Of a stretch of DNA of 64,000 nt, positions 35,416 to 42,967 are shown piece after piece. Below the pieces are notes generated by a model that worked only from the letters and a program-made list of their open reading frames with translations, did no database searches and was not told where the DNA came from. Source of the stretch: Ignavibacteria bacterium UBA2333 (GTDB taxonomy: Bacteria > Bacteroidota > Ignavibacteria > Kapaibacteriales > Kapaibacteriaceae); NCBI GenBank assembly GCA_002344895.1, contig DDUR01000101.1, positions 1-64,000 on the forward strand. The letters run 5' to 3'. Numbering within the stretch: the stretch's first letter is position 1; each line of letters starts with the position of its first letter. Position numbers and translations under genes: made by a program.

Positions 35416-35459
35416 ATCGTAGATTTTTTACGATTGTCTATTGCTTTTTCGCAATAGAC
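35416..35459. promoter_or_regulatory. two dyads in the repressor/early-operon divergent region (candidate operators)
   Basis: Dyad 1: ATCGTA (35416-35421), 7-bp spacer, TACGAT (35429-35434), directly upstream of the repressor ATG. Dyad 2: GTCTATTGC (35436-35444), 6-bp spacer, GCAATAGAC (35451-35459). Both are perfect. Placement between divergent repressor and early genes fits repressor binding sites; dyad 2 could alternatively form an RNA hairpin. Confidence 0.6.
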
Positions 35460-35535
35460 CGCGTAAATTGGCGTCAGCTTTTGCAGTTGTTGTTCAACAA
35501 TCTAAAAAAGTCGGCACGCCAGAGCCGATCAGAAC

Positions 35536-35949
35536 ATGTCAAACTTTGATGAAACAGTGTCAGGAAACGACAAACCGACTTCGTCGGAGGAAAAGTCCTT
35601 TCCTCGCTTACCGTACGGTCTCATCCGTCGGCTGGCAGCACATTTCAGCCTGACACCTGGTGCCATTCATTATCGGTTACGTAACGGCCACCAGAAAACG
35701 ATCCAGCAAGCCTATGTCTTCATGAAGGAAGACATCGACAAACTGGAAGATGACCTTCGACGATTACGGTATCAGCGTATCGAAGAGGCACGATCGACGA
35801 TCCGCACGATCATCGACCTGTCCCATGAGTCACGTGTGACACGCCTGAAGCAGTTCGTCATGGAATTCGAGGCCGAATCCGACCAGCCGAACCCACAGCA
35901 AGAACTCTTGCTGGCAACCGAAACCCCGTGCGAGTTAGAACATGCCTAG
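35536..35949 (+). CDS. early HTH-containing protein
   Basis: 137 residues. A central segment (YGLIRRLAAHFSLTPGAIHYRLRNGH) reads as a helix-turn-helix, followed by a long charged helix. Probably a DNA-binding early regulator comparable to Cro. First gene of the rightward operon, under the 35416-35459 dyads. Overlaps the next gene by 8 bp. Confidence 0.65.
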   Translation: MSNFDETVSGNDKPTSSEEKSFPRLPYGLIRRLAAHFSLTPGAIHYRLRNGHQKTIQQAYVFMKEDIDKLEDDLRRLRYQRIEEARSTIRTIIDLSHESRVTRLKQFVMEFEAESDQPNPQQELLLATETPCELEHA

Positions 35950-36358
35950 ACGCACGCGCGATGGACTGCTTTGGGGTATCGGCAAGGTCGCCGAAGAGAC
36001 GTCCATTGCACGTGCTCACGTTGAATGGCTCATGCGTCATGGGCACATCCGAAGCGTTGTGTATCGCGGTGAGCTCGTGACGCGCGAACAAAATGTGCTC
36101 TCGTTCCTGGATAAGATGTTCCAGAACCCGTATCCCATCACGATTGATGGCGTCTCGGTCTTTACACCTCTCAACACCACGCAACCTGTACACCTCAAAC
36201 CACTGAACCACGCGACAAAGGTCCCGTCGACACCGGACCGGATCCATCAACAGTTGCTAGCAGACATCGAATCGATCAAAAACGGTTCAAACGGGTCGAA
36301 TTCGGTCCCGTTTGCGTCACGTCCAACACGGCGCAAACTGAAATCTATCAAGCCCTAA
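35942..36358 (+). CDS. excisionase/MerR-like small DNA-binding protein
   Basis: 138 residues. The N-terminal half (GIGKVAEETSIARAHVEWLMRHGHI, then a short beta wing VVYRGELVTR) resembles the winged helix of excisionases; the C-terminal part is basic and proline-rich (RPTRRKLKSIKP). It may act in excision or early regulation. Overlaps the preceding gene by 8 bp. Confidence 0.55.
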   Translation: MPRRTRDGLLWGIGKVAEETSIARAHVEWLMRHGHIRSVVYRGELVTREQNVLSFLDKMFQNPYPITIDGVSVFTPLNTTQPVHLKPLNHATKVPSTPDRIHQQLLADIESIKNGSNGSNSVPFASRPTRRKLKSIKP

Positions 36359-36468
36359 CAAGCCCCTTCCAATGGCATCAACGCCTGTCAATTCGCATCT
36401 CATCCTGTCAAGTTTGGCAGCGGATTTTTCTGAACCACGTGCGGAATTGACCGAATCAGGAGAACATC

Positions 36469-36792
36469 ATGTCCGCCCACACACAAACCGTCGATGTGTC
36501 GGAGACGACGGCATTCATAACCAGGACAATGAACGTGCGGATCCGCGACGTCGACCCACAATCGGCACGTCGGATCCTCATGTTGCGCTATCAAATCATC
36601 CGTCGAGGTCGTCAGCACGCTCCAGTCGGAGAACGGCGATATGCCGTCGACATCGAACGGATGGATCGCACGTGGAATACACACATCGTCTTCGCCAGCG
36701 ATGCAGCAGCAGCAACTGTGGCGGCGTTTCTGGACGAAATCGACAAGGGCTACGACCTGAGCGGAGAGTCACGTGTCAGGATCTCCGAATGA
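36469..36792 (+). CDS. hypothetical early protein
   Basis: 107 residues, mixed alpha/beta, no recognised domain. An AGGAG lies about 6 nt before the ATG. A longer frame in another register (36372-36905) covers this region but lacks protein-like character. Ends in an ATGA overlap with a 38-residue frame. Confidence 0.55.
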   Translation: MSAHTQTVDVSETTAFITRTMNVRIRDVDPQSARRILMLRYQIIRRGRQHAPVGERRYAVDIERMDRTWNTHIVFASDAAAATVAAFLDEIDKGYDLSGESRVRISE

Positions 36793-36905
36793 GATGGGTT
36801 ACCAGGGCAGCTGGACACTGCGCAGAAGCACTCGCCTACCAGGACTGGACGACGGCACGCCTGATCCACGCACTACTCAAGCTGGCCGTCGGCCAGTCGA
36901 TATAG
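36789..36905 (+). CDS. 38-residue protein, ATGA-coupled
   Basis: Short frame MRWVTRAAGHCAEALAYQ... ending LKLAVGQSI. The ATG overlaps the preceding stop as ATGA, the junction used throughout this element, and the stop lies 9 bp before the next gene. Reads as a single amphipathic helix. Function unknown. Confidence 0.4.
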   Translation: MRWVTRAAGHCAEALAYQDWTTARLIHALLKLAVGQSI

Positions 36906-36914
36906 GAGTCACCC

Positions 36915-37994
36915 ATGCGTAAGGCATTTATCGAGTCGTCGATATGGGATACCATGCTCGACCATGAGCTCAACGCACTGCAACAGCTGCTGTACCTACG
37001 TCTCAGAACACTCCCGATCGTCGAACAACACGGGTTATATGAGTGCGGCCGTGGATTCCTGGCGCGAATGTCAGGAATGGAAATCACGGCACTCCTGGAA
37101 CACCTGCAGATTCTCCAGCTGAAGGGCCTTATCGTCTTTGATCATGGTATGATGTTCGTGCCAGCTGTGGCCGATCAGCAGTCGTTTGCGAAGTGGAATC
37201 AGCGGCTCACAGTGTTCAAAGCATCGATACGCCGATGGCGAGATACACGCTCGGAAACCGGCGGCCTGAACGCGGCCTTTGCTGCCTGGTTACGGCACCA
37301 TGAAGCATTGTTTGGTGAGCTGACGGCCGAGGAACTGCAGGATGTCATCACGCCGGAGATCTCCGAAGCCCTGGGATGGGTCCGTGATGTCACGTCGGAC
37401 ACCGACCAGATTGACGATTCCAGTGCGGTAGGACCCGAACCGGACCCGAACCGAGCCCTAACCGAGCCCGAACCGAGCCCTAACCGAGCCCGAACCGGAC
37501 CACCAACCAAAACCACTACGGCCCGAACCGAACCCGATCCGAGTCCGAACCGAACCCGAACCGAACGCGAAGCGACACCAAACCGAGCCCTAGAAGAAGA
37601 AGAGGAAGGAGAAGTCTTCCCTTTGATTTCCGAATTGCAGAGGGGGGTGCGGGGGGAGAATGGCCAGCACACACACCGCCAACTCGAACGTGACGGAGGC
37701 CGGATCCTCGACAAAAACGGCCGTTGGCGGGACGCTACAGCGGCCGAGCTGGCCGAACAATTCCTGATTCGCACGGCAAACGGTCAAATCCGGCCGATGA
37801 CCGACGATGAGGCCGCAGACGCCGTTCTGGACGCGTTGCCGACCGTCACGGCAGCTGACGACGAAGACGGCCCCTACGGGCCCACAGAGGCCCCAGAAGC
37901 GGCCGTAGGAGCGTTTGCTGTCAGCGAATCGGCCGTCACCACGAACGACAATGGACACGCCGTTGCTCATCCCAGGGAAAGGGGTGAGGGATGA
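36915..37994 (+). CDS. replication initiator-like protein with internal iteron region
   Basis: 359 residues. Residues 1-100 form a winged-helix-like domain resembling phage replisome-organiser N-termini (LNALQQLLYLRLRTLPIVEQHGLYECG, then LEHLQILQLKGLIVFDHG). Residues about 173-227 are a Pro/Glu/Arg-rich linker (PNRALTEPEPSPNRAR-like) encoded by in-phase 11-bp repeats. The acidic C-terminal part has no recognised fold. The arrangement resembles lambda O, whose gene contains the origin. SD-like AGGAG lies upstream. It ends in an ATGA overlap with the next gene. Confidence 0.65.
   Translation: MRKAFIESSIWDTMLDHELNALQQLLYLRLRTLPIVEQHGLYECGRGFLARMSGMEITALLEHLQILQLKGLIVFDHGMMFVPAVADQQSFAKWNQRLTVFKASIRRWRDTRSETGGLNAAFAAWLRHHEALFGELTAEELQDVITPEISEALGWVRDVTSDTDQIDDSSAVGPEPDPNRALTEPEPSPNRARTGPPTKTTTARTEPDPSPNRTRTEREATPNRALEEEEEGEVFPLISELQRGVRGENGQHTHRQLERDGGRILDKNGRWRDATAAELAEQFLIRTANGQIRPMTDDEAADAVLDALPTVTAADDEDGPYGPTEAPEAAVGAFAVSESAVTTNDNGHAVAHPRERGEG
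37431..37592. repeat. array of about fifteen 11-bp direct repeats, candidate replication origin
   Basis: Six consecutive units at 37431-37496 (GGACCCGAACC twice, then GAGCCCTAACC and GAGCCCGAACC alternating), two degenerate units, then about six more from 37520 (GGCCCGAACCG, AACCCGATCCG, AGTCCGAACCG, AACCCGAACCG and two weaker). The CCGAACC core recurs at exact multiples of 11 bp across the gap (37434 to 37522 is 8 x 11). Eleven is one helical turn and not a codon multiple. Located within the initiator-like gene. Confidence 0.65.
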
Positions 37995-38674
37995 CCGAGC
38001 AAACACCACAAACCGAGTCAGATACAGAGCTGTACCTACGGCTGAGAATTGCGGCCGCAAGCGGTCTGGGCATCGACGCGATCCCCCATGAGCTGGCCAA
38101 CGAAGAGTTTGTCTTCGAGTGGGAGAAGTACCTCGAACACCGTCAACGTGTGTTCGGCCAGACGATCCATCCGTTGGCGTGCCATATGACACTTGAGCTT
38201 TTGGGTGGATTTCCCTGGCCTAAGTATAAGAGCGATTACGAGTGGAAATGGTCCCGTGACGCTGTCGAGTTTCGGACTCTCGCGCACCCTGAACATCATG
38301 CTCTACGAATTTGTGATCTCCGCTCAATGTATGGCGCAACCTGGTGGCACGCCGATACCTGGAACGAACACGCAGATCCGTATCACAATCCGGCCGCCTG
38401 TGTTCGCCAAAGTCGATCCGCTTCCTATCACGGAGTATTTCCCCTTCATGAAGACGTACGCGCCGGACTCTATCGCAAGCACGGATACATCCTCCGCTCA
38501 AGCCGCAACGAGCGTAATGCTGCATTCGGAAATATCTCAAAACGAGACCGTCTCATCGGAACCGGAGTCGTCATCGACACGGTGGTTGGTTACGTTCCTC
38601 TTGAGCCTCGTGGAACCATTGCAGCAGCTCCGGAACATGACGTTAACAAGGACGAAGATCACCATGTTGACTAA
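37991..38674 (+). CDS. hypothetical early protein
   Basis: 227 residues, no recognised domain; the first 100 are helical and Trp-rich (WEKYLEHRQRVFG, YEWKWSRDAVEF), the rest Arg/His-rich. ATGA overlap with the initiator-like gene at its start, and its stop overlaps the ATG at 38664 of the next gene. A second long frame (38193-39179) overlaps its 3' two-thirds, so its C-terminal part is less certain. Confidence 0.5.
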   Translation: MTEQTPQTESDTELYLRLRIAAASGLGIDAIPHELANEEFVFEWEKYLEHRQRVFGQTIHPLACHMTLELLGGFPWPKYKSDYEWKWSRDAVEFRTLAHPEHHALRICDLRSMYGATWWHADTWNEHADPYHNPAACVRQSRSASYHGVFPLHEDVRAGLYRKHGYILRSSRNERNAAFGNISKRDRLIGTGVVIDTVVGYVPLEPRGTIAAAPEHDVNKDEDHHVD

Positions 38675-39179
38675 CGTCCTTCCAACACTCGGATTCACGG
38701 CCGACCACTGCCATGCTGCACGGATGTGGATCCTCGGTGGCGACTGGCGATTCAAGAAATCGTTGTCGATTGATGCCAGTGACTTTTTTCCAACTGACGA
38801 TCAGCTGCGGCAATTCCGTGAAGGCATGATCCCTATCACGGCCGTACGATCTCTCATTGCTCAACAGGTTGAGCAATCGAAACGTGTTGCGTATCAACAA
38901 GGGTATGACGCACGCAAATCAGCCGGAACCGAGGAAGAGACCGTACGCGTATATGCAGATCTCGCACGTACACGTATCGAGCTCACAGAGGCGTTGCAGA
39001 ACCTTGCACAAGCAGAACGACGACTGCGCGAACTGGAAGCCGTTCGTGACGATTTCAAACACGAGCGTCGACTGCGTATCGAGGCAGAAGAAAAACTGGA
39101 AATGTGTCTGAAGACCCTTCGTGAGATGGAGCACGAAGCACGTGTATCGCTCGGGATGTCAGCTGAGGAGGCCGTATGA
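38664..39179 (+). CDS. coiled-coil early protein
   Basis: 171 residues from the ATG at 38664, which overlaps the preceding stop (ATGTTGACTAA) and has AGGA upstream. N-terminal half is globular (TADHCHAARMWILGGDWRF), C-terminal half a long heptad-rich helix (RIELTEALQNLAQAERRLRE and on). The frame is open back to 38193; see the overlap note in findings. Function unknown. Confidence 0.6.
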   Translation: MLTNVLPTLGFTADHCHAARMWILGGDWRFKKSLSIDASDFFPTDDQLRQFREGMIPITAVRSLIAQQVEQSKRVAYQQGYDARKSAGTEEETVRVYADLARTRIELTEALQNLAQAERRLRELEAVRDDFKHERRLRIEAEEKLEMCLKTLREMEHEARVSLGMSAEEAV

Positions 39180-39595
39180 CATACCGCATGTACGGTCACG
39201 AATTTGGCTACATCAAGGATCGTATGGGTATCACCTACGAACACCTCTCGATGCTTTCTCGGTCCCGACAGGACGACACACGATCCGAACGGTCCACAAC
39301 ATACTTCTGGATGATTGTCACGGATAATAAACTCGTTCCGGTACGCTGGGTGAAGATGTTACGGGCCTACTGCACGGAAAAAGTGTTTCTGGAACTGCGA
39401 TCGGAATACGCATCGCTACCAGATGATCAGCGAAAGACACCGGACGATGCTGTGACTGCTGAGAAGCACGACGACCACCAAACGACAACTGTTGACGAAC
39501 GGCCACTGGTGCCGCACAACGATGACGACCTAACCGACGAACGAAACCTTCACACAATCGGAGAAGATGATGACGAAACTCATAACGCTCACTGA
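39176..39595 (+). CDS. hypothetical early protein
   Basis: 139 residues. The N-terminal 75 residues may be a degenerate helix-turn-helix (FGYIKDRMGITYEHLSMLSRSR, then TTYFWMIVTDNKLVPVRW); the C-terminus is acidic and low-complexity. ATGA overlap with the coiled-coil gene. Function unknown. Confidence 0.5.
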   Translation: MTYRMYGHEFGYIKDRMGITYEHLSMLSRSRQDDTRSERSTTYFWMIVTDNKLVPVRWVKMLRAYCTEKVFLELRSEYASLPDDQRKTPDDAVTAEKHDDHQTTTVDERPLVPHNDDDLTDERNLHTIGEDDDETHNAH

Positions 39596-39842
39596 GATTG
39601 GCGGCGATCCACTTCTCATCAACCCCGTCTACATAGGGGCCATCAAAAACTGTGAGTCTGAGGGCCGCCAGTTCAGCGAGATCATAATGACCTGCCAGAA
39701 TGCCGGTCAATTCTGTCTACGCGTGAAAGAGTCGATCGATGTAATCAAAGCGGAAGTCTTTTCGATGAATCAGCAGGAATTGCTTGCACAGTCGGGAGTC
39801 CTTCGCAGCATTATGCCTCCTGACAATGGTACAGGCGTGTAA
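39567..39842 (+). CDS. hypothetical early protein
   Basis: 91 residues (a second ATG one codon on is equally possible). Beta-rich start (TKLITLTEIGGDPLLINPVYIGAI), then a strand pair and a helix; overall resembles the flagellar-protein/LytTR-like small folds often found in phage genomes, but no confident family. Overlaps the preceding gene by 29 bp. Confidence 0.5.
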   Translation: MMTKLITLTEIGGDPLLINPVYIGAIKNCESEGRQFSEIIMTCQNAGQFCLRVKESIDVIKAEVFSMNQQELLAQSGVLRSIMPPDNGTGV

Positions 39843-39843
39843 C

Positions 39844-40578
39844 ATGAGTTTCGATCATGACGATCGGCGCATGATTGCGCGAAACAGAGTTAAGCATGGC
39901 TGGCAGGTTCGCGTGCAGATTAAAGGATCCAAAGCACGAACGAAGTTCTTTGCCGACAGAATTAACGGCGGCATAGACAAGGCCTTGAGTAACGCAGTAA
40001 AATGGCGTGATGAAATCTTGGCTCAGACGAGTTTTCATCAAGGTGAGCAGCAATCAAAAGACATGCGAGGGATCTATCCGAATCGGCTCGGTTACATCGT
40101 CGTTGTATCGATCAGTGGCAGACGGTTTCAACGATACTTCTCATCGTCGACGAGCGATACAGACGAAGCTGCTCTCGCCAGCGCACGCTCATGGCGCGAT
40201 TATATGAAAACGCTGACCGTTCGGGAAGCAATGGACGAAATGGATCGTTATGATGCTGACAGGGGTATCGGCAAGTATGCGGCCGCGTCAATGGATCCGC
40301 CCAAAGGAAAGTTTGTCGTTGATCGAATTCCGGCTGAGACACGCCCACCCGTTGATCGTGGTCTCGAAAACATTACACGTAACGTGACGGACAAGACGCA
40401 TGTGGTATCCGTCGATGCTCCTGGTAATCGACGCGTCATTGCCGTCGTGCATGATGATGACTACCCTACTGCACATGAGGCTAAGTGGGCCGCGATTGTG
40501 ATACGCGAAGCGTTACACAAGCACTATATGAAGGCAACTGTTCCCCTGAAGATTCCTTACATCGAGGTAGGTCTATGA
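39844..40578 (+). CDS. protein with three AP2-like DNA-binding modules
   Basis: 244 residues from the ATG at 39844, 1 bp after the preceding stop. Three times a three-stranded sheet plus helix pattern is seen: GWQVRVQIKGSKARTKFF...AVKWRDE (about 18-60), GYIVVVSISGRRFQRYF...ARSWRDYM (about 81-123), and a looser HVVSVDAPGNRRVIAVV...AKWAAIVIREAL near the C-terminus. This is the pattern of AP2 domains, which bind DNA and occur in phage homing endonucleases and integrases. No nuclease motif is visible. Probably a DNA-binding regulator or replication factor. Confidence 0.6.
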   Translation: MSFDHDDRRMIARNRVKHGWQVRVQIKGSKARTKFFADRINGGIDKALSNAVKWRDEILAQTSFHQGEQQSKDMRGIYPNRLGYIVVVSISGRRFQRYFSSSTSDTDEAALASARSWRDYMKTLTVREAMDEMDRYDADRGIGKYAAASMDPPKGKFVVDRIPAETRPPVDRGLENITRNVTDKTHVVSVDAPGNRRVIAVVHDDDYPTAHEAKWAAIVIREALHKHYMKATVPLKIPYIEVGL

Positions 40579-40901
40579 AGGCACCATCACTCCTGCGACG
40601 CGTGTACCTGGCATTGGTACACGGCACGTCGGTAGACACAACGCACACGATCGTTGAGCTCGATCCAAACGACCGTGTTCGGCTTGCGGCCGTATGTCAG
40701 AACCTTGAAGAGGGACACGTCCTGACGGATCTGGAGATTCAAAAACTCGCTGAACAACGAGCGTATCACTTCATGTCCAACGTGCAGTTCGTTCGACTCG
40801 TTGAAGCAACGATCATCGACAAGCTCATGAACGGTGTTGAGTCATCAGAAACACCGAATACGACGTCCGATTCTACAACAACATCCGCGAGTCAATCATG
40901 A
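40575..40901 (+). CDS. hypothetical early protein
   Basis: 108 residues from the ATG at 40575 (ATGA overlap with the AP2-like gene). Helical body with a Ser/Thr-rich tail. No recognised domain. Confidence 0.5.
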   Translation: MKAPSLLRRVYLALVHGTSVDTTHTIVELDPNDRVRLAAVCQNLEEGHVLTDLEIQKLAEQRAYHFMSNVQFVRLVEATIIDKLMNGVESSETPNTTSDSTTTSASQS

Positions 40902-41098
40902 AGAATGTAACAATCATCGTCGTGGCTGTGTGCACGGCCCTCTTCGCGCTTGCGTGTGCGAATGTGTTTGTCATTGAGTCTATCAAATTCAGTCGGGGAT
41001 CTTTCCGTGAAGTGGCGATCATCCTGGTCATCCTGTTGGGATTAATACTATGTAGTTTTATCACTCTCTATTACTGCATCTTGGAAGCAATCGTATGA
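40898..41098 (+). CDS. small two-helix membrane protein
   Basis: 66 residues: helix 1 NVTIIVVAVCTALFALACANVFV, a short charged loop, helix 2 VAIILVILLGLILCSFITLYYCI. ATGA overlaps at both ends. Early-operon position suggests a membrane-directed host takeover or exclusion function; unproven. Confidence 0.6.
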   Translation: MKNVTIIVVAVCTALFALACANVFVIESIKFSRGSFREVAIILVILLGLILCSFITLYYCILEAIV

Positions 41099-41478
41099 AT
41101 CTCGTAACAGAACCCGTCGTGACCGTCGAGTACATGGAAGGACTCTTTACCGATGCAGGTGGGCATGTTGTACTCGTTAATGGTGTTGCCACTGCGAGTT
41201 TCAGCTCACCTGAGGCCGCTGAAACGAGAGCACAAAAGTATCGTGACACCTTTCGTCGTGCCAGTGCCGTGGAGATTGGCAAGGCGCACTCGAAGTGTCG
41301 GACGTGTGATCGATTCAGAGACATAAAGGTTCACGGCGACGAAGGCATGGAGTTCTTTCGTAACACCGAGTTTTTCTGCTATTGGTACTTGATACCTATC
41401 AAGGATCCAGATGTCGCGTATTGTTTTTTACACAGTGACGTGCGGCCAAAGGAGGCTACGAACAATGGGGCCAGTTGA
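41095..41478 (+). CDS. Cys-containing hypothetical protein, possible zinc site
   Basis: 127 residues. An N-terminal beta segment, then CRTCDRF followed by FFCYWY and AYCFLH, together able to form a four-ligand zinc site. No family recognised. Overlaps the next gene by 14 bp. Confidence 0.5.
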   Translation: MNLVTEPVVTVEYMEGLFTDAGGHVVLVNGVATASFSSPEAAETRAQKYRDTFRRASAVEIGKAHSKCRTCDRFRDIKVHGDEGMEFFRNTEFFCYWYLIPIKDPDVAYCFLHSDVRPKEATNNGAS

Positions 41479-41737
41479 AATCAAATCCCTTCGTAGACAA
41501 ACTGGCATGTCGCAAGCAGAATTCGGAAATCTCTTCGGAGTAGCAGGTGCGACAGTTTGTCACTGGGAGACAGGTATTCGGACGCCAACTCCGATCTACA
41601 TCACGTGTATGATCCAACTGAGGAAGAGAATCGAAGACATCGTTTGGACGAAAGGCAGGCTTTGCCTTTTCCAGCTATTGGAACAAAACAAAGTAAACAT
41701 GTCAGCTTTTCTGACTTGGATATTCAATGAGTCGTAG
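41465..41737 (+). CDS. XRE-family HTH protein
   Basis: 90 residues from the ATG at 41465. Clear Cro/C1-type helix-turn-helix: IKSLRRQTGMSQAEFGNLFGVAGATVCHWETG. A second phage regulator, located late in the early operon; it could control the switch to late transcription. An AAAGGAGG-like site precedes the start within the upstream gene. Confidence 0.78.
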   Translation: MGPVEIKSLRRQTGMSQAEFGNLFGVAGATVCHWETGIRTPTPIYITCMIQLRKRIEDIVWTKGRLCLFQLLEQNKVNMSAFLTWIFNES

Positions 41738-41773
41738 TCGTTCAGGAACAAACAACATTTATCATCATCGATC

Positions 41774-42487
41774 ATGGCCAGCAGATCCTCAATTGAGTGG
41801 ACGGACGCTACGTGGAATCCGGTTACTGGTTGTTCCAAGGTGAGTCCAGGGTGTCAACACTGCTATGCTGAAAGCATGGCAAAGCGATTGCAACGAATGC
41901 AACCTGAAGGTAGATATCGTAACGGTTTTCGTGTAACACTACATGATGACGAACTCGATCTGCCGCTCATCTGGCAAAAGCCGAAAAGGATCTTCGTGAA
42001 TTCCATGTCCGACCTGTTTCACGGTAGTGTGTCGGATGAATTTATTGACAGAGTCTTTGATGTCATGCGCCGCGCACACTGGCATACGTTTCAAGTATTA
42101 ACGAAGCGGCCACTGCGAATGCTAGAGTATACACAACGGAGATCGGTGGCAAAAAATGTATGGCTCGGTACAAGCATTGAAGATGAAAAACGTGCGCAGG
42201 AACGTATCGACATCATTCGCGGGGTTCATGCTGACATTCGATTTATCAGTGCCGAGCCTCTCATCGGTCCGATCACGACAGATATCGCTGTTGGCCTTCA
42301 ATGGGTCATAGTTGGTGGTGAGTCGGGCCCAGGTGCACGTCCAATCGATCCTGATTGGGTGCGCACTATCCGCGATCAGTGTCTTTCCGCAGGCACTCCG
42401 TTCTTTTTCAAACAGTGGGGTGGAGTACACAAGAAAGCCACCGGTCGAATCCTAGATGACCGCACATGGGATGAGATGCCGAAATGA
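41774..42487 (+). CDS. phage Gp37/Gp68 family protein (DUF5131, radical-SAM-like)
   Basis: 237 residues. Opens IEWTDATWNPVTGCSKVSPG with the family's three cysteines (GCSKVSPGCQHCYAE), then NSMSDLFH, TKRP, WLGTSIE, FISAEPLIGP and GGESGPGARP, all hallmark segments. The three Cys suggest an Fe-S cluster as in radical SAM enzymes. Reaction unknown. The family often pairs with a TcmP partner; here the partner is absent and an ASCH protein follows, ATGA-coupled. Confidence 0.88.
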   Translation: MASRSSIEWTDATWNPVTGCSKVSPGCQHCYAESMAKRLQRMQPEGRYRNGFRVTLHDDELDLPLIWQKPKRIFVNSMSDLFHGSVSDEFIDRVFDVMRRAHWHTFQVLTKRPLRMLEYTQRRSVAKNVWLGTSIEDEKRAQERIDIIRGVHADIRFISAEPLIGPITTDIAVGLQWVIVGGESGPGARPIDPDWVRTIRDQCLSAGTPFFFKQWGGVHKKATGRILDDRTWDEMPK

Positions 42488-42942
42488 AGGGCTCAAGCGA
42501 CTCAAACGTGATTCACGTACTCAGTATCCGTCAACCTTGGGCGTCGATGATTGTAAGAGGTCTCAAAGACGTTGAGAATCGAACGTGGTACACATCGTTT
42601 CGCGGCGACTTTTATGTTCACGCTGGTAAAGCCTCGATCTCAAATCTCGACCGAACGTGTGCTTCTCGTATTCTCAAGGACACGTATCGAATGACGGACA
42701 AACAACTCGAACATCTGTTTGATGAGGCATCTCTGCTTCGCGGCGGAATCATCGGTTCCTGTCGCCTCGAGAATGTTGTGCGAAACAGTCAATCTGTGTG
42801 GGCATTGCCAGAGCAGTATCACTTCCAACTTGGAAACGGTCGCGAAACACTCTTTATTCCCTGTCAGGGCAGACTAGGTTTCTTCCGACTAGACCTATCA
42901 ATACAAGACCTTCGATGGCTTACGCCATCGCCTTGTCAATAG
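42484..42942 (+). CDS. ASCH-domain protein
   Basis: 152 residues. IRQPWASMIVRGLKDVENRTW and FRGDFYVHAGK are classic ASCH motifs (PUA-like fold binding RNA or modified bases). Together with the DUF5131 protein it may act on modified nucleic acids. Last gene of the early operon; its end overlaps the convergent late operon by 23 bp. Confidence 0.82.
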   Translation: MKGSSDSNVIHVLSIRQPWASMIVRGLKDVENRTWYTSFRGDFYVHAGKASISNLDRTCASRILKDTYRMTDKQLEHLFDEASLLRGGIIGSCRLENVVRNSQSVWALPEQYHFQLGNGRETLFIPCQGRLGFFRLDLSIQDLRWLTPSPCQ

Positions 42943-42967
42943 ACGGCCGTAGTTCGTCGATTTTTTT
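42913..42967 (+). terminator. candidate terminator where early and late operons converge
   Basis: Hairpin CGATGGC-TTAC-GCCATCG (42913-42930) spans both 3' ends; a second weak stem GACG / CGTC (42942-42958) is followed by a run of seven T on the plus strand at 42961-42967. Confidence 0.45.

Noticed and set aside
36372..36905. Plus-strand frame of 177 codons
   Set aside because: Arg/Ser/His-rich, overlaps the better-supported 36469-36792 gene in another register; only its last 38 codons (36789-36905) look like a coupled gene.
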